Shown in pieces: positions 34,005 to 42,448 of a DNA stretch of 64,000 nucleotides. Under the pieces are notes generated by a model. It was not told where the DNA came from. It made no database searches and saw only the letters and a list, made by a program, of their open reading frames with translations. The stretch spans positions 1 through 64,000 of the forward strand of contig NZ_WNLA01000027.1 in assembly GCF_009720865.1 (NCBI RefSeq). The letters are read 5' to 3'. Both the position numbers and the translations under genes were made by a program. Source of the DNA: Pseudoduganella ginsengisoli (GTDB lineage: Bacteria > Pseudomonadota > Gammaproteobacteria > Burkholderiales > Burkholderiaceae_D). Position 1 is the stretch's first letter; each line of letters begins with the position of its first letter.

Positions 34005-34070
34005 TTTCGGAGATTCAGAAATAGTGCGCAAAAATGGGGTGAAAATCAAACTATTTCTGAAATTCCGAAA
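34005..34070. promoter_or_regulatory. Paired palindromic operators upstream of the HipB-like gene
   Basis: Two 17-bp palindromes of the form TTTC-N-GAA-N-TTC-N-GAAA: 34054-34070 is perfect in this pattern, and 34005-34021 has one mismatch. The two are in inverted orientation and share about 20 flanking bases (CTATTTCTGAA ... TCCGAAATT). Centres are 49 bp apart. The proximal one ends 3 bases before the start codon, covering the ribosome-site region, as expected for an autorepressor. Confidence 0.7.
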
Positions 34071-34079
34071 TTTCTGTTG

Positions 34080-35162
34080 TTATTTCTGTAGCCAGCCCAG
34101 TTCGTTGCCATCGACATTGTGGATGTATAGACGGTCGGCAGTTTCGGTGGCGCCCGTCGTGGCTGGCGAATTCCCCGTCGGATCCTGTAAATCCGCCACG
34201 ATGGTGCCGTCTTCCGTGAAGGCCATCACATGGCCGATGTTCTTTGGCCGGATCCATAGCGCCTGTGGCACGCGCCAGACCACCTTGCGCAGCGCTGGAT
34301 ATTGCGCCATGGCGTCCAGGCCGTCGCGTTGGCCGGCAAAGCCCAGCCAGATCTTGCCATCGAGCCCGCGCATCAGGTTGTCCGGGTAGCCGGGCAGGTT
34401 GTCGAACAGGATCTGGGCTTGCGGCGATGGCTGTTGCACGTCGATGGCGTTGGCGGTGGTGGCGATTTTCCACACACGGTAGCGGCCGCTTTCGTTGACG
34501 AACAGGGTTTGTTCATCACTGCTCAGGGCGATGCCGTTGGCGAAGCTGAGGCCATTCGCTACCACGCGTACTTGTTTGGTGGCGGGGGAGTAGGCCAGCA
34601 CGCGGCCGGTGGCTGATTGCTCCAGCACGTCGAGGATGGCGGCGTTGTTGGTGCCGCCGTGGTCTTTCGGAACAAAGCGTTGCGAGGCGTCGGTGAAGTA
34701 AATCGTGCCGTCGCGGGCGATGGTGACGGCGTCGGCGAAGCGGATGGGGTCGTTGGGCTGGACTTCGTTGGCCAGCACGGTGACGGTGCCGTCCTTGGCT
34801 ATTGATAGCAGGCCTTTGTAGGCGTCGGCAACGATCAGGTTGTGGCTGGCGTCGAAGGCGGTGCCCAGGGGGCGGCCGTTGGTTTGGGCGTAGACCTGTT
34901 GTTCGGCGCCGTCGGGGGATAGGCGCAGGATGCGGCCGCTGAGGACGGACAGGTAGAGGTGGTTGTCGGGGCCGATGGTGATGTGTTCGGGACCGAATTC
35001 GTTGTGGAGGGGGATTTTTTGCAGCGTAGTTAGGCCTCGATTTGCGGCGTGCGTGCCGGTGTAGCCGGGAGCTGGGGGCGCATGCCAAACTACCGGGGTA
35101 ATGGGGGCCGGCCAGAATGTCAGGTAGCTGCCGAGCAAGAGAGCGATGGCGCCAGCGATCAT
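34080..35162 (-). CDS. SMP-30/gluconolactonase/strictosidine-synthase-like beta-propeller protein
   Basis: A 360-residue protein from the ATG at 35162, with an N-terminal membrane anchor or signal (MIAGAIALLLGSYLTFWPAP). The body shows six-bladed propeller repeats: GPEHITIGPDNHLYLSVLSG, GRPLGTAFDASHNLIVADAY, FADAVTIARDGTIYFTDASQ, FANGIALSSDEQTLFVNES, GYPDNLMRGLDGKIWLGFAG. This fits SMP-30/LRE lactonases and strictosidine-synthase-like hydrolases that use Ca2+. The reading frame extends upstream to a TTG at 35276 (38 more, Lys/Arg-rich residues) without a good ribosome site. The substrate is unknown. Confidence 0.82.
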   Translation of the reverse strand: MIAGAIALLLGSYLTFWPAPITPVVWHAPPAPGYTGTHAANRGLTTLQKIPLHNEFGPEHITIGPDNHLYLSVLSGRILRLSPDGAEQQVYAQTNGRPLGTAFDASHNLIVADAYKGLLSIAKDGTVTVLANEVQPNDPIRFADAVTIARDGTIYFTDASQRFVPKDHGGTNNAAILDVLEQSATGRVLAYSPATKQVRVVANGLSFANGIALSSDEQTLFVNESGRYRVWKIATTANAIDVQQPSPQAQILFDNLPGYPDNLMRGLDGKIWLGFAGQRDGLDAMAQYPALRKVVWRVPQALWIRPKNIGHVMAFTEDGTIVADLQDPTGNSPATTGATETADRLYIHNVDGNELGWLQK

Positions 35163-35551
35163 AGTTTTATTACCTTTGGTTTTGACGAGCTTAGTTTTAT
35201 CGATCTTGGTGCATGCGATGCGGCTGCAGTTGTGCCAACGAGGCTTCTCGATCATGTCGGACCGCGATAGCTTCAAAATGATTTGAGCAATAGATGCTTA
35301 AAAAATCAACCTGCCGTGAATAATCAGGGCTATAAAATTTGCACAAATGTAGTACCCTTCCTGTGCTAGTTGCAAAGACGAAAGGCGGTTTTTGCTACCA
35401 GCTTCCATTCCCACATGGAAATCGGTATACATTTCACAAAATGCAATGATTTGCCTCAGTATTTGCTATTTTCCTTCTCAATGGTTCCTTTGTTGCAACC
35501 ATCACCAGCCTTGACCTCATGTAGAATGCAACAAACTTTTTGGTTGCACAT
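35163..35551. other. AT-rich junction upstream of the methyltransferase island
   Basis: This 389-base stretch marks the change from about 60% GC to clearly AT-richer DNA. No convincing gene is present; a 93-codon frame at 35370-35651 has unlikely composition. The hexamer GTTGCA or its complement occurs four times (35369, 35492 within the palindrome GTTGCAAC, 35527 region reversed, 35543), the last three within 60 bases of the methyltransferase start, which could be a control site. Confidence 0.5.
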
Positions 35552-36673
35552 ATGGATGATACGCTTAGCTACTCGGGCGCAAATGCTCTCCTCAATACGT
35601 TGCCTAAAATCAACAGTCAGTCACCTGTCTCGGCACAATCTGATGAAGTGAGCGCTCGCACTCCGACCGTCATATCGTTGTTCTGCGGAGCTGGAGGGCT
35701 TGACGTAGGTTTTTCTCAGGCAGGATTTAATGTTGTGTTAGCGGTAGATTATTTTCAATCCGCAATAGATACTCACAATCATAATTCAAAAGATAAGTCG
35801 GCTGTAAAGCTTGATCTAGCTACCGCTACTGCGACAGATCTACACGCACTTATCCAAAAAATTTCCCCCAATGCTTCTCCAATAGGCATTATCGGTGGCC
35901 CACCATGCCAAGGTTTCTCTCAGGCAAATACAAAACGCTCGCATTCCGATCCACGTAATAACCTAGCGAAAAATTATACAAAGATAATAACTCAACTAGC
36001 AGATATTTACCCTATTGAGTTTTTTTTATTCGAAAATGTGTCTGGACTTTTATCTAAAGAAAACGAAAAGGTTCTTAAAAATCTTCAAAAAACTTTGTCC
36101 TCGAAGTTTACAGTTTCCTCGTCCTGTTTAAATGCGAAAAACTTTCATGTTCCGCAAAGTCGTGAACGCTTCTTCATGGTGGGTTTGCGAAAAAATAACA
36201 AAAATAGGAAATTTGAATTTCCAGCTCCGGCAACTGAAACTCTGAAAACCGTTCGTGATGCGATCGAAAATCTTCCACAGCCGGTTTTTTTCGATCGCTC
36301 CTTGACACCGAAAGATATTCCGCATCATCCTAATCACTGGACAATGAGACCTTTGTCAAAGCGTTTTGGACCTGATTTGGTTTCTAGCGGAAGGTCGTTG
36401 ATTCGACTTAATTGGGACAAACCAAGTCGTACCGTTGCTTATGGACATCGCGAGATACATGTGCATCCATCCGGGCTTCGGCGATTGTCAATTTATGAAG
36501 CTATGCTATTACAGGGATTCCCAAAAGACTATCAATTATGTGGTACTTTAAGTGAGCAAGTTACTCAAGTTTCTAATGCAGTGCCGCCCCCACTAGCGAA
36601 AGTGCTGGCTGAATCTATTCGAATTCAGATAAATGAAGAGATTGTTAAAAAATGCGAACAGACTCAAAAATGA
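35552..36673 (+). CDS. DNA (cytosine-5) methyltransferase
   Basis: A 373-residue type II-like m5C methyltransferase. Motif I is VISLFCGAGGLDVGFSQAG (about 45), motif IV GGPPCQGFSQAN with the catalytic Cys, motif VI FLFENVSGLL, motif VIII VPQSRERFFMVGLR, then a target-recognition region and motifs IX-X (RLSIYEAMLLQGFPKDY, QVSNAVPPPLAKVLAESI). The ATG at 35552 is preferred over TTG at 35540. It is the first of four overlapping or nearly abutting genes with low GC. The target sequence cannot be read from the protein. It would protect host DNA against the nuclease encoded at the end of the operon. Confidence 0.93.
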   Translation: MDDTLSYSGANALLNTLPKINSQSPVSAQSDEVSARTPTVISLFCGAGGLDVGFSQAGFNVVLAVDYFQSAIDTHNHNSKDKSAVKLDLATATATDLHALIQKISPNASPIGIIGGPPCQGFSQANTKRSHSDPRNNLAKNYTKIITQLADIYPIEFFLFENVSGLLSKENEKVLKNLQKTLSSKFTVSSSCLNAKNFHVPQSRERFFMVGLRKNNKNRKFEFPAPATETLKTVRDAIENLPQPVFFDRSLTPKDIPHHPNHWTMRPLSKRFGPDLVSSGRSLIRLNWDKPSRTVAYGHREIHVHPSGLRRLSIYEAMLLQGFPKDYQLCGTLSEQVTQVSNAVPPPLAKVLAESIRIQINEEIVKKCEQTQK

Positions 36674-38691
36674 TAGATGCCAGCAAAGAAACTGAAACTG
36701 AAATCCTAGAGCAGGTTAAAGCAAATCGGACCACCGGTGAACCTGTACGTGCTGTTCTTAAAACGGATGAGCGTGTTTTTGCTAGGATCACGGATGGCAT
36801 TTATCGAGAACCTGCCTCAGCTCTTAGGGAGCTTATTGCCAATGCCTACGATGCTGATGCAACTTCCGTTCATGTCATCACTGATGCGCCAAGATTTTCG
36901 AGAATAATTATCCGTGATAATGGCCATGGCCTAACTGAAGAAGCTTTAGTACATGTTATTTGTCATATTGGAGGAAGTCTTAAACGCTCCTCAGAAGGGA
37001 GTGAGTACAACGTTGTTTCCCCTTCTGACCGGACTCGGAGCCCTGGTGGAAGAAAGCTCATTGGAAAATTAGGCATTGGTCTTTTTTCGGTTTCACAACT
37101 TACGCATCGCCTAACAATTGTTACGAAGGTAAAAAACGAAAATGTTCGTAGGGTTTGTGAAATCCTTTTAATGCCCCAAAGGGATGATCAGGTAGATGCT
37201 GCTGGAACAGGCGAAGAAAAAAAATACGTAACAGGTAAAGTACAAATACATACTGTCCTGGCTACGGATTTGAGTTCTCAAGGTACCGAAATTACTTTGC
37301 ATGAGATTAGACCGTTTGTTCGTGAGAGCTTGCAATCTGCATCATTATGGGCTGCGATAAATCCTGAGCCGGAATTAAAGGCTGATTCAGATAATTCAGA
37401 TGACGATGAGCCAAATTTAGAAGGCAATGGCGATGATGCTGAGGACGATTTCGTTGCTCGCCCGGTTTTGCCAACTTTTCACATTGGGCAAGTTAGTCAG
37501 AGGGAAGCCGAAAGTCTAATTTTGCCGGCGAAACTGCCATGGGATAAGGAGGATTCTCCTGAAGCAAAGTTTCGAAAATTACTCGAAGGCCTCCGCCAGT
37601 TAGATAAGGGGGACAGCAGGCAAGAAAAGATTAAGCTTTCTGATGTGCTTGACACTTATTTTCGGACTATCTGGACACTTAGTTTGTCTATCCCGGTCTC
37701 TTATATTGATAAGCACCCCTTTTCTTTAAGCGCAAATTCTAGCTTAGACATGTTTGCTCTAAGCAATAAATCAATTAGGCCAAAGCCAGTTGTGATTGAA
37801 TTGGAAGAAGGTTTTAACCTTCGGGATTACTGTAGTTTGTCTACTCCAGATAATCCATCTGAGATGCCTTTTGACGTTTATTTTGATGGCCTGCTGCTTC
37901 GTAGGCCGTTATCTTTCAATGATGATACTACGTCGCTGGACGCTCAGGTTGGAAGGAATTTGTTATTTGTAGGTAAGATAAAGTCAGACATGACGTCGCT
38001 TCCGGCTGAGTACAGTGGCGGCCCTTTAGAACTTGAGGCTTATTACTATTGGCAGCCGAGAATAGTGCCTTCAGACCATAATGGTGTGATGGTCCGTATT
38101 CATGGGGCTAGCGGTATTATGTTTGACGATCAATTCTTTAAATACCAGGTTTCGGAGCAAAACCGCTTGGGGCAGATTACTGCTGAAATATTTGTTCTTC
38201 AAGGGCTCGACTCAGCGCTGAACATTGATCGAGAATCTTTCAACATAGCGCATCCTCATTATCAATTCATGAGGAAATGGGTTCATCATTCACTTCGCCA
38301 AATGGTGTCAAAGCAGAAGGCACTAACAAAAGGAGTACGGGACCTTGAGCTTACCGGCGGACTGGAAGAAGCAAAAGTAAAGCTTGATAAGCTTGTTGTT
38401 GATCGAATTGGACGTTCTCCTCAAGTTCGTACAGATTTTGTTGAGTCTGCTCAACCGTTAGATTTTTCTGGCGCGGTTATGGCACTTCAGCGTTCAGTGG
38501 TATTCGCTCCTCGAGCCGCAATTAAACCTCGAACGAAATCAGAGAAGCTTCGAGAAGCATTATTTGAGGAGAAAATTAAAGCAGTTGCGGATGTCTTAAG
38601 AAGCTATGGCGTGTTAGATAAAGTTGATCTTAAAACGCAAGAAGAGATGCTTCAGAAGATAGTGGAAATCTTCACAATTGATATCAAGTGA
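36652..38691 (+). CDS. GHKL (MORC/MutL/Hsp90-like) ATPase of a restriction-modification operon
   Basis: A 679-residue ATPase. The Bergerat fold is evident: N-box REPASALRELIANAYDADA (about 51), G1 box IIRDNGHGLTEEAL, G2 box GKLGIGLFSVSQL. A second module after about residue 290 (AKLPWDKEDSPEAKFRKLLEG ... FQ) and DGLLLRRPLSFND, MVRIHGASGIMFDDQFFKY, DSALNIDRESFNIAHPHYQFM resemble the transducer (S5-type) region of MutL/MORC proteins. The C-terminus is helical. ATG 36652 overlaps the methyltransferase by 22 bases; ATG 36670 gives an ATGA overlap and may be the true start. Prokaryotic MORC-like ATPases are known to associate with m5C methylase and Vsr-type nucleases, as here. Confidence 0.85.
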   Translation: MRTDSKMIDASKETETEILEQVKANRTTGEPVRAVLKTDERVFARITDGIYREPASALRELIANAYDADATSVHVITDAPRFSRIIIRDNGHGLTEEALVHVICHIGGSLKRSSEGSEYNVVSPSDRTRSPGGRKLIGKLGIGLFSVSQLTHRLTIVTKVKNENVRRVCEILLMPQRDDQVDAAGTGEEKKYVTGKVQIHTVLATDLSSQGTEITLHEIRPFVRESLQSASLWAAINPEPELKADSDNSDDDEPNLEGNGDDAEDDFVARPVLPTFHIGQVSQREAESLILPAKLPWDKEDSPEAKFRKLLEGLRQLDKGDSRQEKIKLSDVLDTYFRTIWTLSLSIPVSYIDKHPFSLSANSSLDMFALSNKSIRPKPVVIELEEGFNLRDYCSLSTPDNPSEMPFDVYFDGLLLRRPLSFNDDTTSLDAQVGRNLLFVGKIKSDMTSLPAEYSGGPLELEAYYYWQPRIVPSDHNGVMVRIHGASGIMFDDQFFKYQVSEQNRLGQITAEIFVLQGLDSALNIDRESFNIAHPHYQFMRKWVHHSLRQMVSKQKALTKGVRDLELTGGLEEAKVKLDKLVVDRIGRSPQVRTDFVESAQPLDFSGAVMALQRSVVFAPRAAIKPRTKSEKLREALFEEKIKAVADVLRSYGVLDKVDLKTQEEMLQKIVEIFTIDIK

Positions 38692-39965
38692 TGGCTGAAA
38701 AACACAATGAATTGTTTGGTGATGAAAGTGGCCATTTTGAAGAAGGCTCAGCACCAAAGAACGTAGAGCATACTCCATTCGAAGTTCGAACGGAATTTTT
38801 TCCTTGGCATAAGCCGCGTAAACATTATCTCCGACAGAATCAGTGGTCCAAGAGTATTGCTACGTTGGTTGATTCTTTAAAGCTGAAGGACCGAAAAAGG
38901 TCTTTGCATTACTTGAGCCTTCCTGGGCCTGATCTTCTGGATGTTCGCACTCTTGAGCCAATGTGCAAGCTTAAAGAGGTAAAACTTTCTTTCCTAGGTT
39001 TAAATGATGGCGGAAGTGATGGGGAGCATAATAAGCATCTTAATGCGGCTTTATTAAGCCAAGTTCTTTCACTTCCGGCAATCGATTCTATGTCTGGTGT
39101 TGTTCCAGATAAATTTGAACACCTTGCGAAGGAGAAATCGATTGCATATGAAAGGATAATTGCATCACACCGTTCTTTTGATGTAATTAATGTGGATCTT
39201 TGTGGGACGCTTGCTGAGGCGCCACCAGGAAAGCCAGGCCCTACGTTAACGAATGCTATTTTCAATTTAATAAATCATCAGGCAAAAACTAGAACTGAGG
39301 ATTGGTTGCTTTTCTTAACTACTCGTTCGAATAAAGACATGGTTGATCAACAGACCATGCAAAAGATGCTTGATTGGTTGAATGAATTATTGGCGACTGA
39401 CGTAACTCTGTTGCAAAAATACATTGAAAGTGGGTTTGTCAGTAATGCAGAGTTGACGAATGGGCGGGTGGACTTAAGCAAGCTTTCTGACAAGGCACAT
39501 TCTTTGCTATTCACCATTGGTCTTGGGCACTGGATTTTTGAATCATTGTTTAATAACCAGCCTGCATGGCGTGTCGACATGCTTCCTCAATTCGGATACC
39601 ATGTATTACTACGCGACCCGACATGTGACATGATTTCAATGGGATTTTATTGTAAGAAAATGGCTGTTGCTGCAGCGCAGGACTCGATGGGGCTTGCGCA
39701 CGTTCCAAAGTCAAATAATATGCCAAATCCTGCTGATATAAAAAAGGCTTGCTTTGAAAAAATTCATCGGCGAGTGCAAGAGACTTGTGACGTGGATGTT
39801 AAGCTTCACGTCGACCAAGAATTATATAAAAACTGCCTAAATGAATCTGCCGAACTTTTGAAGGGTGCACTATATGACCATGAGAAATATAAAGAATTTG
39901 CAGAGGCTCAACGAAAAATAATGGAAATTTTCCTTATGAAACATAGTCTAGTGGCAACGACTTAA
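38691..39965 (+). CDS. Uncharacterised protein of the methyltransferase/GHKL/Vsr operon
   Basis: A 424-residue protein starting at the ATG at 38691, which overlaps the ATPase stop (TGATG). It begins with an acidic stretch, then FFPWHKPRKHYLRQNQWSK, LHYLSLPGPDLLDVRTLEPM, KLKEVKLSFLGLN and FDVINVDLCGTLAEAPPG, a spacing suggestive of a Rossmann-type domain like that of a methyltransferase but without a recognisable SAM-binding glycine loop. A segment with DWLLFLTTRSNKDM and a basic helical C-terminus follow. No function is assigned. Its fixed place between ATPase and nuclease suggests an essential subunit, perhaps for DNA recognition. Confidence 0.7.
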   Translation: MAEKHNELFGDESGHFEEGSAPKNVEHTPFEVRTEFFPWHKPRKHYLRQNQWSKSIATLVDSLKLKDRKRSLHYLSLPGPDLLDVRTLEPMCKLKEVKLSFLGLNDGGSDGEHNKHLNAALLSQVLSLPAIDSMSGVVPDKFEHLAKEKSIAYERIIASHRSFDVINVDLCGTLAEAPPGKPGPTLTNAIFNLINHQAKTRTEDWLLFLTTRSNKDMVDQQTMQKMLDWLNELLATDVTLLQKYIESGFVSNAELTNGRVDLSKLSDKAHSLLFTIGLGHWIFESLFNNQPAWRVDMLPQFGYHVLLRDPTCDMISMGFYCKKMAVAAAQDSMGLAHVPKSNNMPNPADIKKACFEKIHRRVQETCDVDVKLHVDQELYKNCLNESAELLKGALYDHEKYKEFAEAQRKIMEIFLMKHSLVATT

Positions 39966-39967
39966 CG

Positions 39968-40447
39968 GTGGATAATATTGACGCAGAGCGTCGAAGTAAA
40001 AATATGCGTGCAATTAAAAGTCAGGACACGTTGCCTGAGGTAATTGTGCGTCGTCTTGTTCGCCAGCTTGGGATGCGTTATAGGCTAAAGTACCTACTTC
40101 CGGGTAAGCCAGACCTTACTTTTGTCGGAAGAAGGAAAGTTATATTTGTTCACGGTTGCTTTTGGCATCAACATGGGTGTCGTCTAGTACGCCCGCCAAA
40201 GTCGAACCAGTCTTATTGGCTGCCCAAGCTGGAGCGCACAAAAATTCGTGACGTGGAAAATATAGCCAAGTTGAACGCGGCAGGGTGGTCCGTACTAGTT
40301 GTTTGGGAGTGCGAATTGAAAGATGAAGCTACTTTGCGTCGCCGACTTCAAGAATTTTTAGAGCCTTCATCGGAGCAAGCTGGAATCCTGGGCACCTTTG
40401 CTGAGAATCCTTTTCATTTGGGAATGGAATTATCGAGATATGAGTAA
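39968..40447 (+). CDS. vsr: Vsr-family DNA endonuclease
   Basis: A 159-residue nuclease of the very-short-patch-repair family. Its start (GTG at 39968) is 2 bases after the previous stop. Hallmarks are RRSKNMRAIKSQDTLPE at the N-terminus, the catalytic aspartate in PGKPDLTFVGRRKVIFVHG, and the zinc/catalytic segment CFWHQHGCRLVRPPKSN with conserved His and Cys residues, then LNAAGWSVLVVWECEL. In Dcm-Vsr pairs the protein nicks T:G mismatches from deaminated 5mC; in operons with a MORC-like ATPase it is thought to be the restriction nuclease. Which applies here is open, but no other nuclease is encoded. Confidence 0.93.
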   Translation: MDNIDAERRSKNMRAIKSQDTLPEVIVRRLVRQLGMRYRLKYLLPGKPDLTFVGRRKVIFVHGCFWHQHGCRLVRPPKSNQSYWLPKLERTKIRDVENIAKLNAAGWSVLVVWECELKDEATLRRRLQEFLEPSSEQAGILGTFAENPFHLGMELSRYE

Positions 40448-40452
40448 TTTGC

Positions 40453-42366
40453 CTATTGCAACCTCACCGCCGTATCCATCACCCAAGTCCTACGAATCTC
40501 CACCACGTCATACTGCCGCGCCAACCCCGGCGGAAACGCCCCATACGGCGCCTGGCTAGCCACCACCTTACGCACAGCCTCATCAATCGCCGGCACTCCG
40601 CTGGAAACCACAAACGTCACTTTCTCCACCGACCCATCCGCCCGAATCGCCACAGTCACGACTGGCGACACATGCTTCTGCTTGATCACTTCCTTCACTG
40701 TGTCAAACGTCATATTCATCTCAATCTTCTTGGCCATGGCTTCCGCATAGAGCACGAAATCAGCATTCGCATCAGCGCGTCCCAGGAGCCAGCCGCGGCG
40801 CAGGCCGCTAGCTGACGGTAATGATGAGTTACGGCTCGCCGCATCACGCTGTGCCGCCTCTTCATTGAGCTGCCGGCCAATTGCGCGCAGACGTTCTTCG
40901 CGTTGTGCTTCCCGCTCAGCCTTCTCACGCTGCGCCTGTTCCTGTTTGAGGCGAGCCTGTTGCGCAGCGTCTAGCTTGGCGGCTTCTTGACGGCCCGCCT
41001 CTTGTTTCAGCGCTTCCTGGCGTGCTGCTTCCTGATTCTGAGCAGCCTGCCTTGCCGCCTCAGCCTGCTTCGCCTGTTCCGCACGTATGGCTTCCTTACG
41101 CGCCGCCTCGGCACGCTCTTGCTCCAAACGAGCAGCTTCCTGGCGAGCCTTTTCCTCCAGCTTTGCCTGTTCCAGCCGAGCTGCATTCTGCCGCGCAGCC
41201 TCTTCCTGCCGAACCTGTTCCTGACGCAACGCTTCCCGGCGCAATTGCTCTTGCTGGGCAAGCCTCTGGCGCTCAATCTCAGCACGGGCAGCTTCAGCCC
41301 GTTCCACTTCTTTCCGGGCCGCTTCCTGACGCGCCTGCTCGGCCAGCTTTGCCTGTTCGTGCCGTAACGCCTCCCGGCGCATCTCCTCTTGCCGCGCCAG
41401 CTTTTGCCGTTCCGCTTCCAATCGGGCAGTCTCGGCGCGTTCCAGTTCTTTTCTGGCGGCCTCTAACCGCGCTTGTTCAGCCAACTTGGCCTGTTCCTGC
41501 CGCAGCGCTTCCCGGCGTAATTGCTCTTGCTGGGCAAGCCTTTGCCGCTCAGCCTCCAGCCGTGCGGCCTCGGCCCGCTCCAGCTCCAACCGGGCAGCCT
41601 CAACGCGCGCTTGCTCAGCCTGTTTCGCCTGCTCTTGCCGCAACGCTTCCTGGCGCATCTCTACTTGCCGCGCCAGCCTTTGCCGTTCAGCCTCCAGCCG
41701 CGCAGCTTCCGCGCGCTCCAATTCCAGCTGCGCCGCAGCCTGCCGTGCCAGTTCGTCCTGCTTGGCCTGCTCCACGCGAAACGCTTCACGGCGCGCTTCT
41801 TCTTGCTTTCGAGCGGAAGTAATCAGTTCAACTTCCCGCAGCCGTTCGGCTTCCTGCTGTTCCCGTTCGACCTTGGCGAGATTCGGCACCGAAGTCTCTT
41901 GCTCGACCGGCACAGGGCGCTTATCGATGATGGGGATGCTCTTGCTTGGAACGGAAAAGCCGTGCGATGCCGCGGCGGGGAGGGCCGTGATTGGCTGTAA
42001 TGCCGGCGAAGGAGACGGCGGAGGTACCGCAGCAATTGCTGGCGCAGATACAGGGACTGGGACCGGAGCAAGGGCAGGCACCGGGGCAGTGGCATCGGCA
42101 CGTTCTGCAGGCGGTTCAATGGCAGGTGCCGCAGATACCGGAGGCGCTGCCGGTGCAGCAGGCGCAGGCCCCATCTCCAGCACAATCCGCAAATCATTCG
42201 CGCCCAGCCGCCTTTCTTTCCACGGCAAATGCAGGCCCGGAATGCCAAACGACGTCCCGCCAAACGTCACGCTTAACAGCGCAGCATGAATCACCAGCGA
42301 CAGCACCAAGGCGGTGCTCATTCGCTTGGGATCGCGGTGCGTAGAAAGCGCAGTGTTCAAATTCAA
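40453..42366 (-). CDS. TonB/TolA-like envelope protein with long coiled-coil repeats
   Basis: A 637-residue protein starting at TTG 42366 (an in-frame ATG at 42321 is an alternative). A single N-terminal membrane anchor (MSTALVLSLVIHAALLSV, 16-33) is followed by a Pro/Ala-rich stretch (65-160), then about 350 residues of charged coiled coil rich in Glu, Ala, Arg and Gln, and a C-terminal TonB-like domain (about 540-637: VSPVVTVAIRADGSVEKVTFV ... AIDEAVRKVVASQAPYGAFP). The coiled coil contains roughly four copies of a 46-residue unit (138 bp). It should span the periplasm and couple energy to the outer membrane or act like TolA. It ends 5 bases from the Vsr stop. Confidence 0.85.
   Translation of the reverse strand: MNLNTALSTHRDPKRMSTALVLSLVIHAALLSVTFGGTSFGIPGLHLPWKERRLGANDLRIVLEMGPAPAAPAAPPVSAAPAIEPPAERADATAPVPALAPVPVPVSAPAIAAVPPPSPSPALQPITALPAAASHGFSVPSKSIPIIDKRPVPVEQETSVPNLAKVEREQQEAERLREVELITSARKQEEARREAFRVEQAKQDELARQAAAQLELERAEAARLEAERQRLARQVEMRQEALRQEQAKQAEQARVEAARLELERAEAARLEAERQRLAQQEQLRREALRQEQAKLAEQARLEAARKELERAETARLEAERQKLARQEEMRREALRHEQAKLAEQARQEAARKEVERAEAARAEIERQRLAQQEQLRREALRQEQVRQEEAARQNAARLEQAKLEEKARQEAARLEQERAEAARKEAIRAEQAKQAEAARQAAQNQEAARQEALKQEAGRQEAAKLDAAQQARLKQEQAQREKAEREAQREERLRAIGRQLNEEAAQRDAASRNSSLPSASGLRRGWLLGRADANADFVLYAEAMAKKIEMNMTFDTVKEVIKQKHVSPVVTVAIRADGSVEKVTFVVSSGVPAIDEAVRKVVASQAPYGAFPPGLARQYDVVEIRRTWVMDTAVRLQ
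41270..41800. repeat. Tandem 138-bp coding repeats in the coiled-coil gene
   Basis: Within the TonB/TolA-like gene the unit starting RLAxQxxxRxEALRQEQAK and ending in AEAARLEAERQ recurs about every 46 residues, four times with drift (alternating RLARQ and RLAQQ versions). The DNA repeats accordingly with a 138-bp period. Boundaries are approximate. Confidence 0.7.
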
Positions 42367-42394
42367 ACCTTATGGAAGAAGCGGTGGCATGGCC

Positions 42395-42429
42395 AAAAAA
42401 AAGCCAACCTTCAAAGGGTTGGCTTTTTT
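42395..42429. terminator. Bidirectional intrinsic terminator after gyrB
   Basis: AAGCCAACC (42401-42409) pairs perfectly with GGTTGGCTT (42417-42425) around a 7-base loop. A-runs before and T-runs after the stem give a U-tract on both strands. It lies 20 bases beyond the gyrB stop (42449) in gyrB's direction and before the TonB/TolA-like start. Confidence 0.9.
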
Positions 42430-42448
42430 GCTCAACGTGTCAAGCGTA

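Noticed and set aside
35370..35651. A possible 93-residue gene upstream of the methyltransferase
   Set aside because: No ribosome site, no recognised pattern, and overlap with the methyltransferase start.
35163..40452. Direct repeats or a tRNA attachment site bounding the low-GC island
   Set aside because: None could be seen by eye; no integrase or transposase lies in or beside it.
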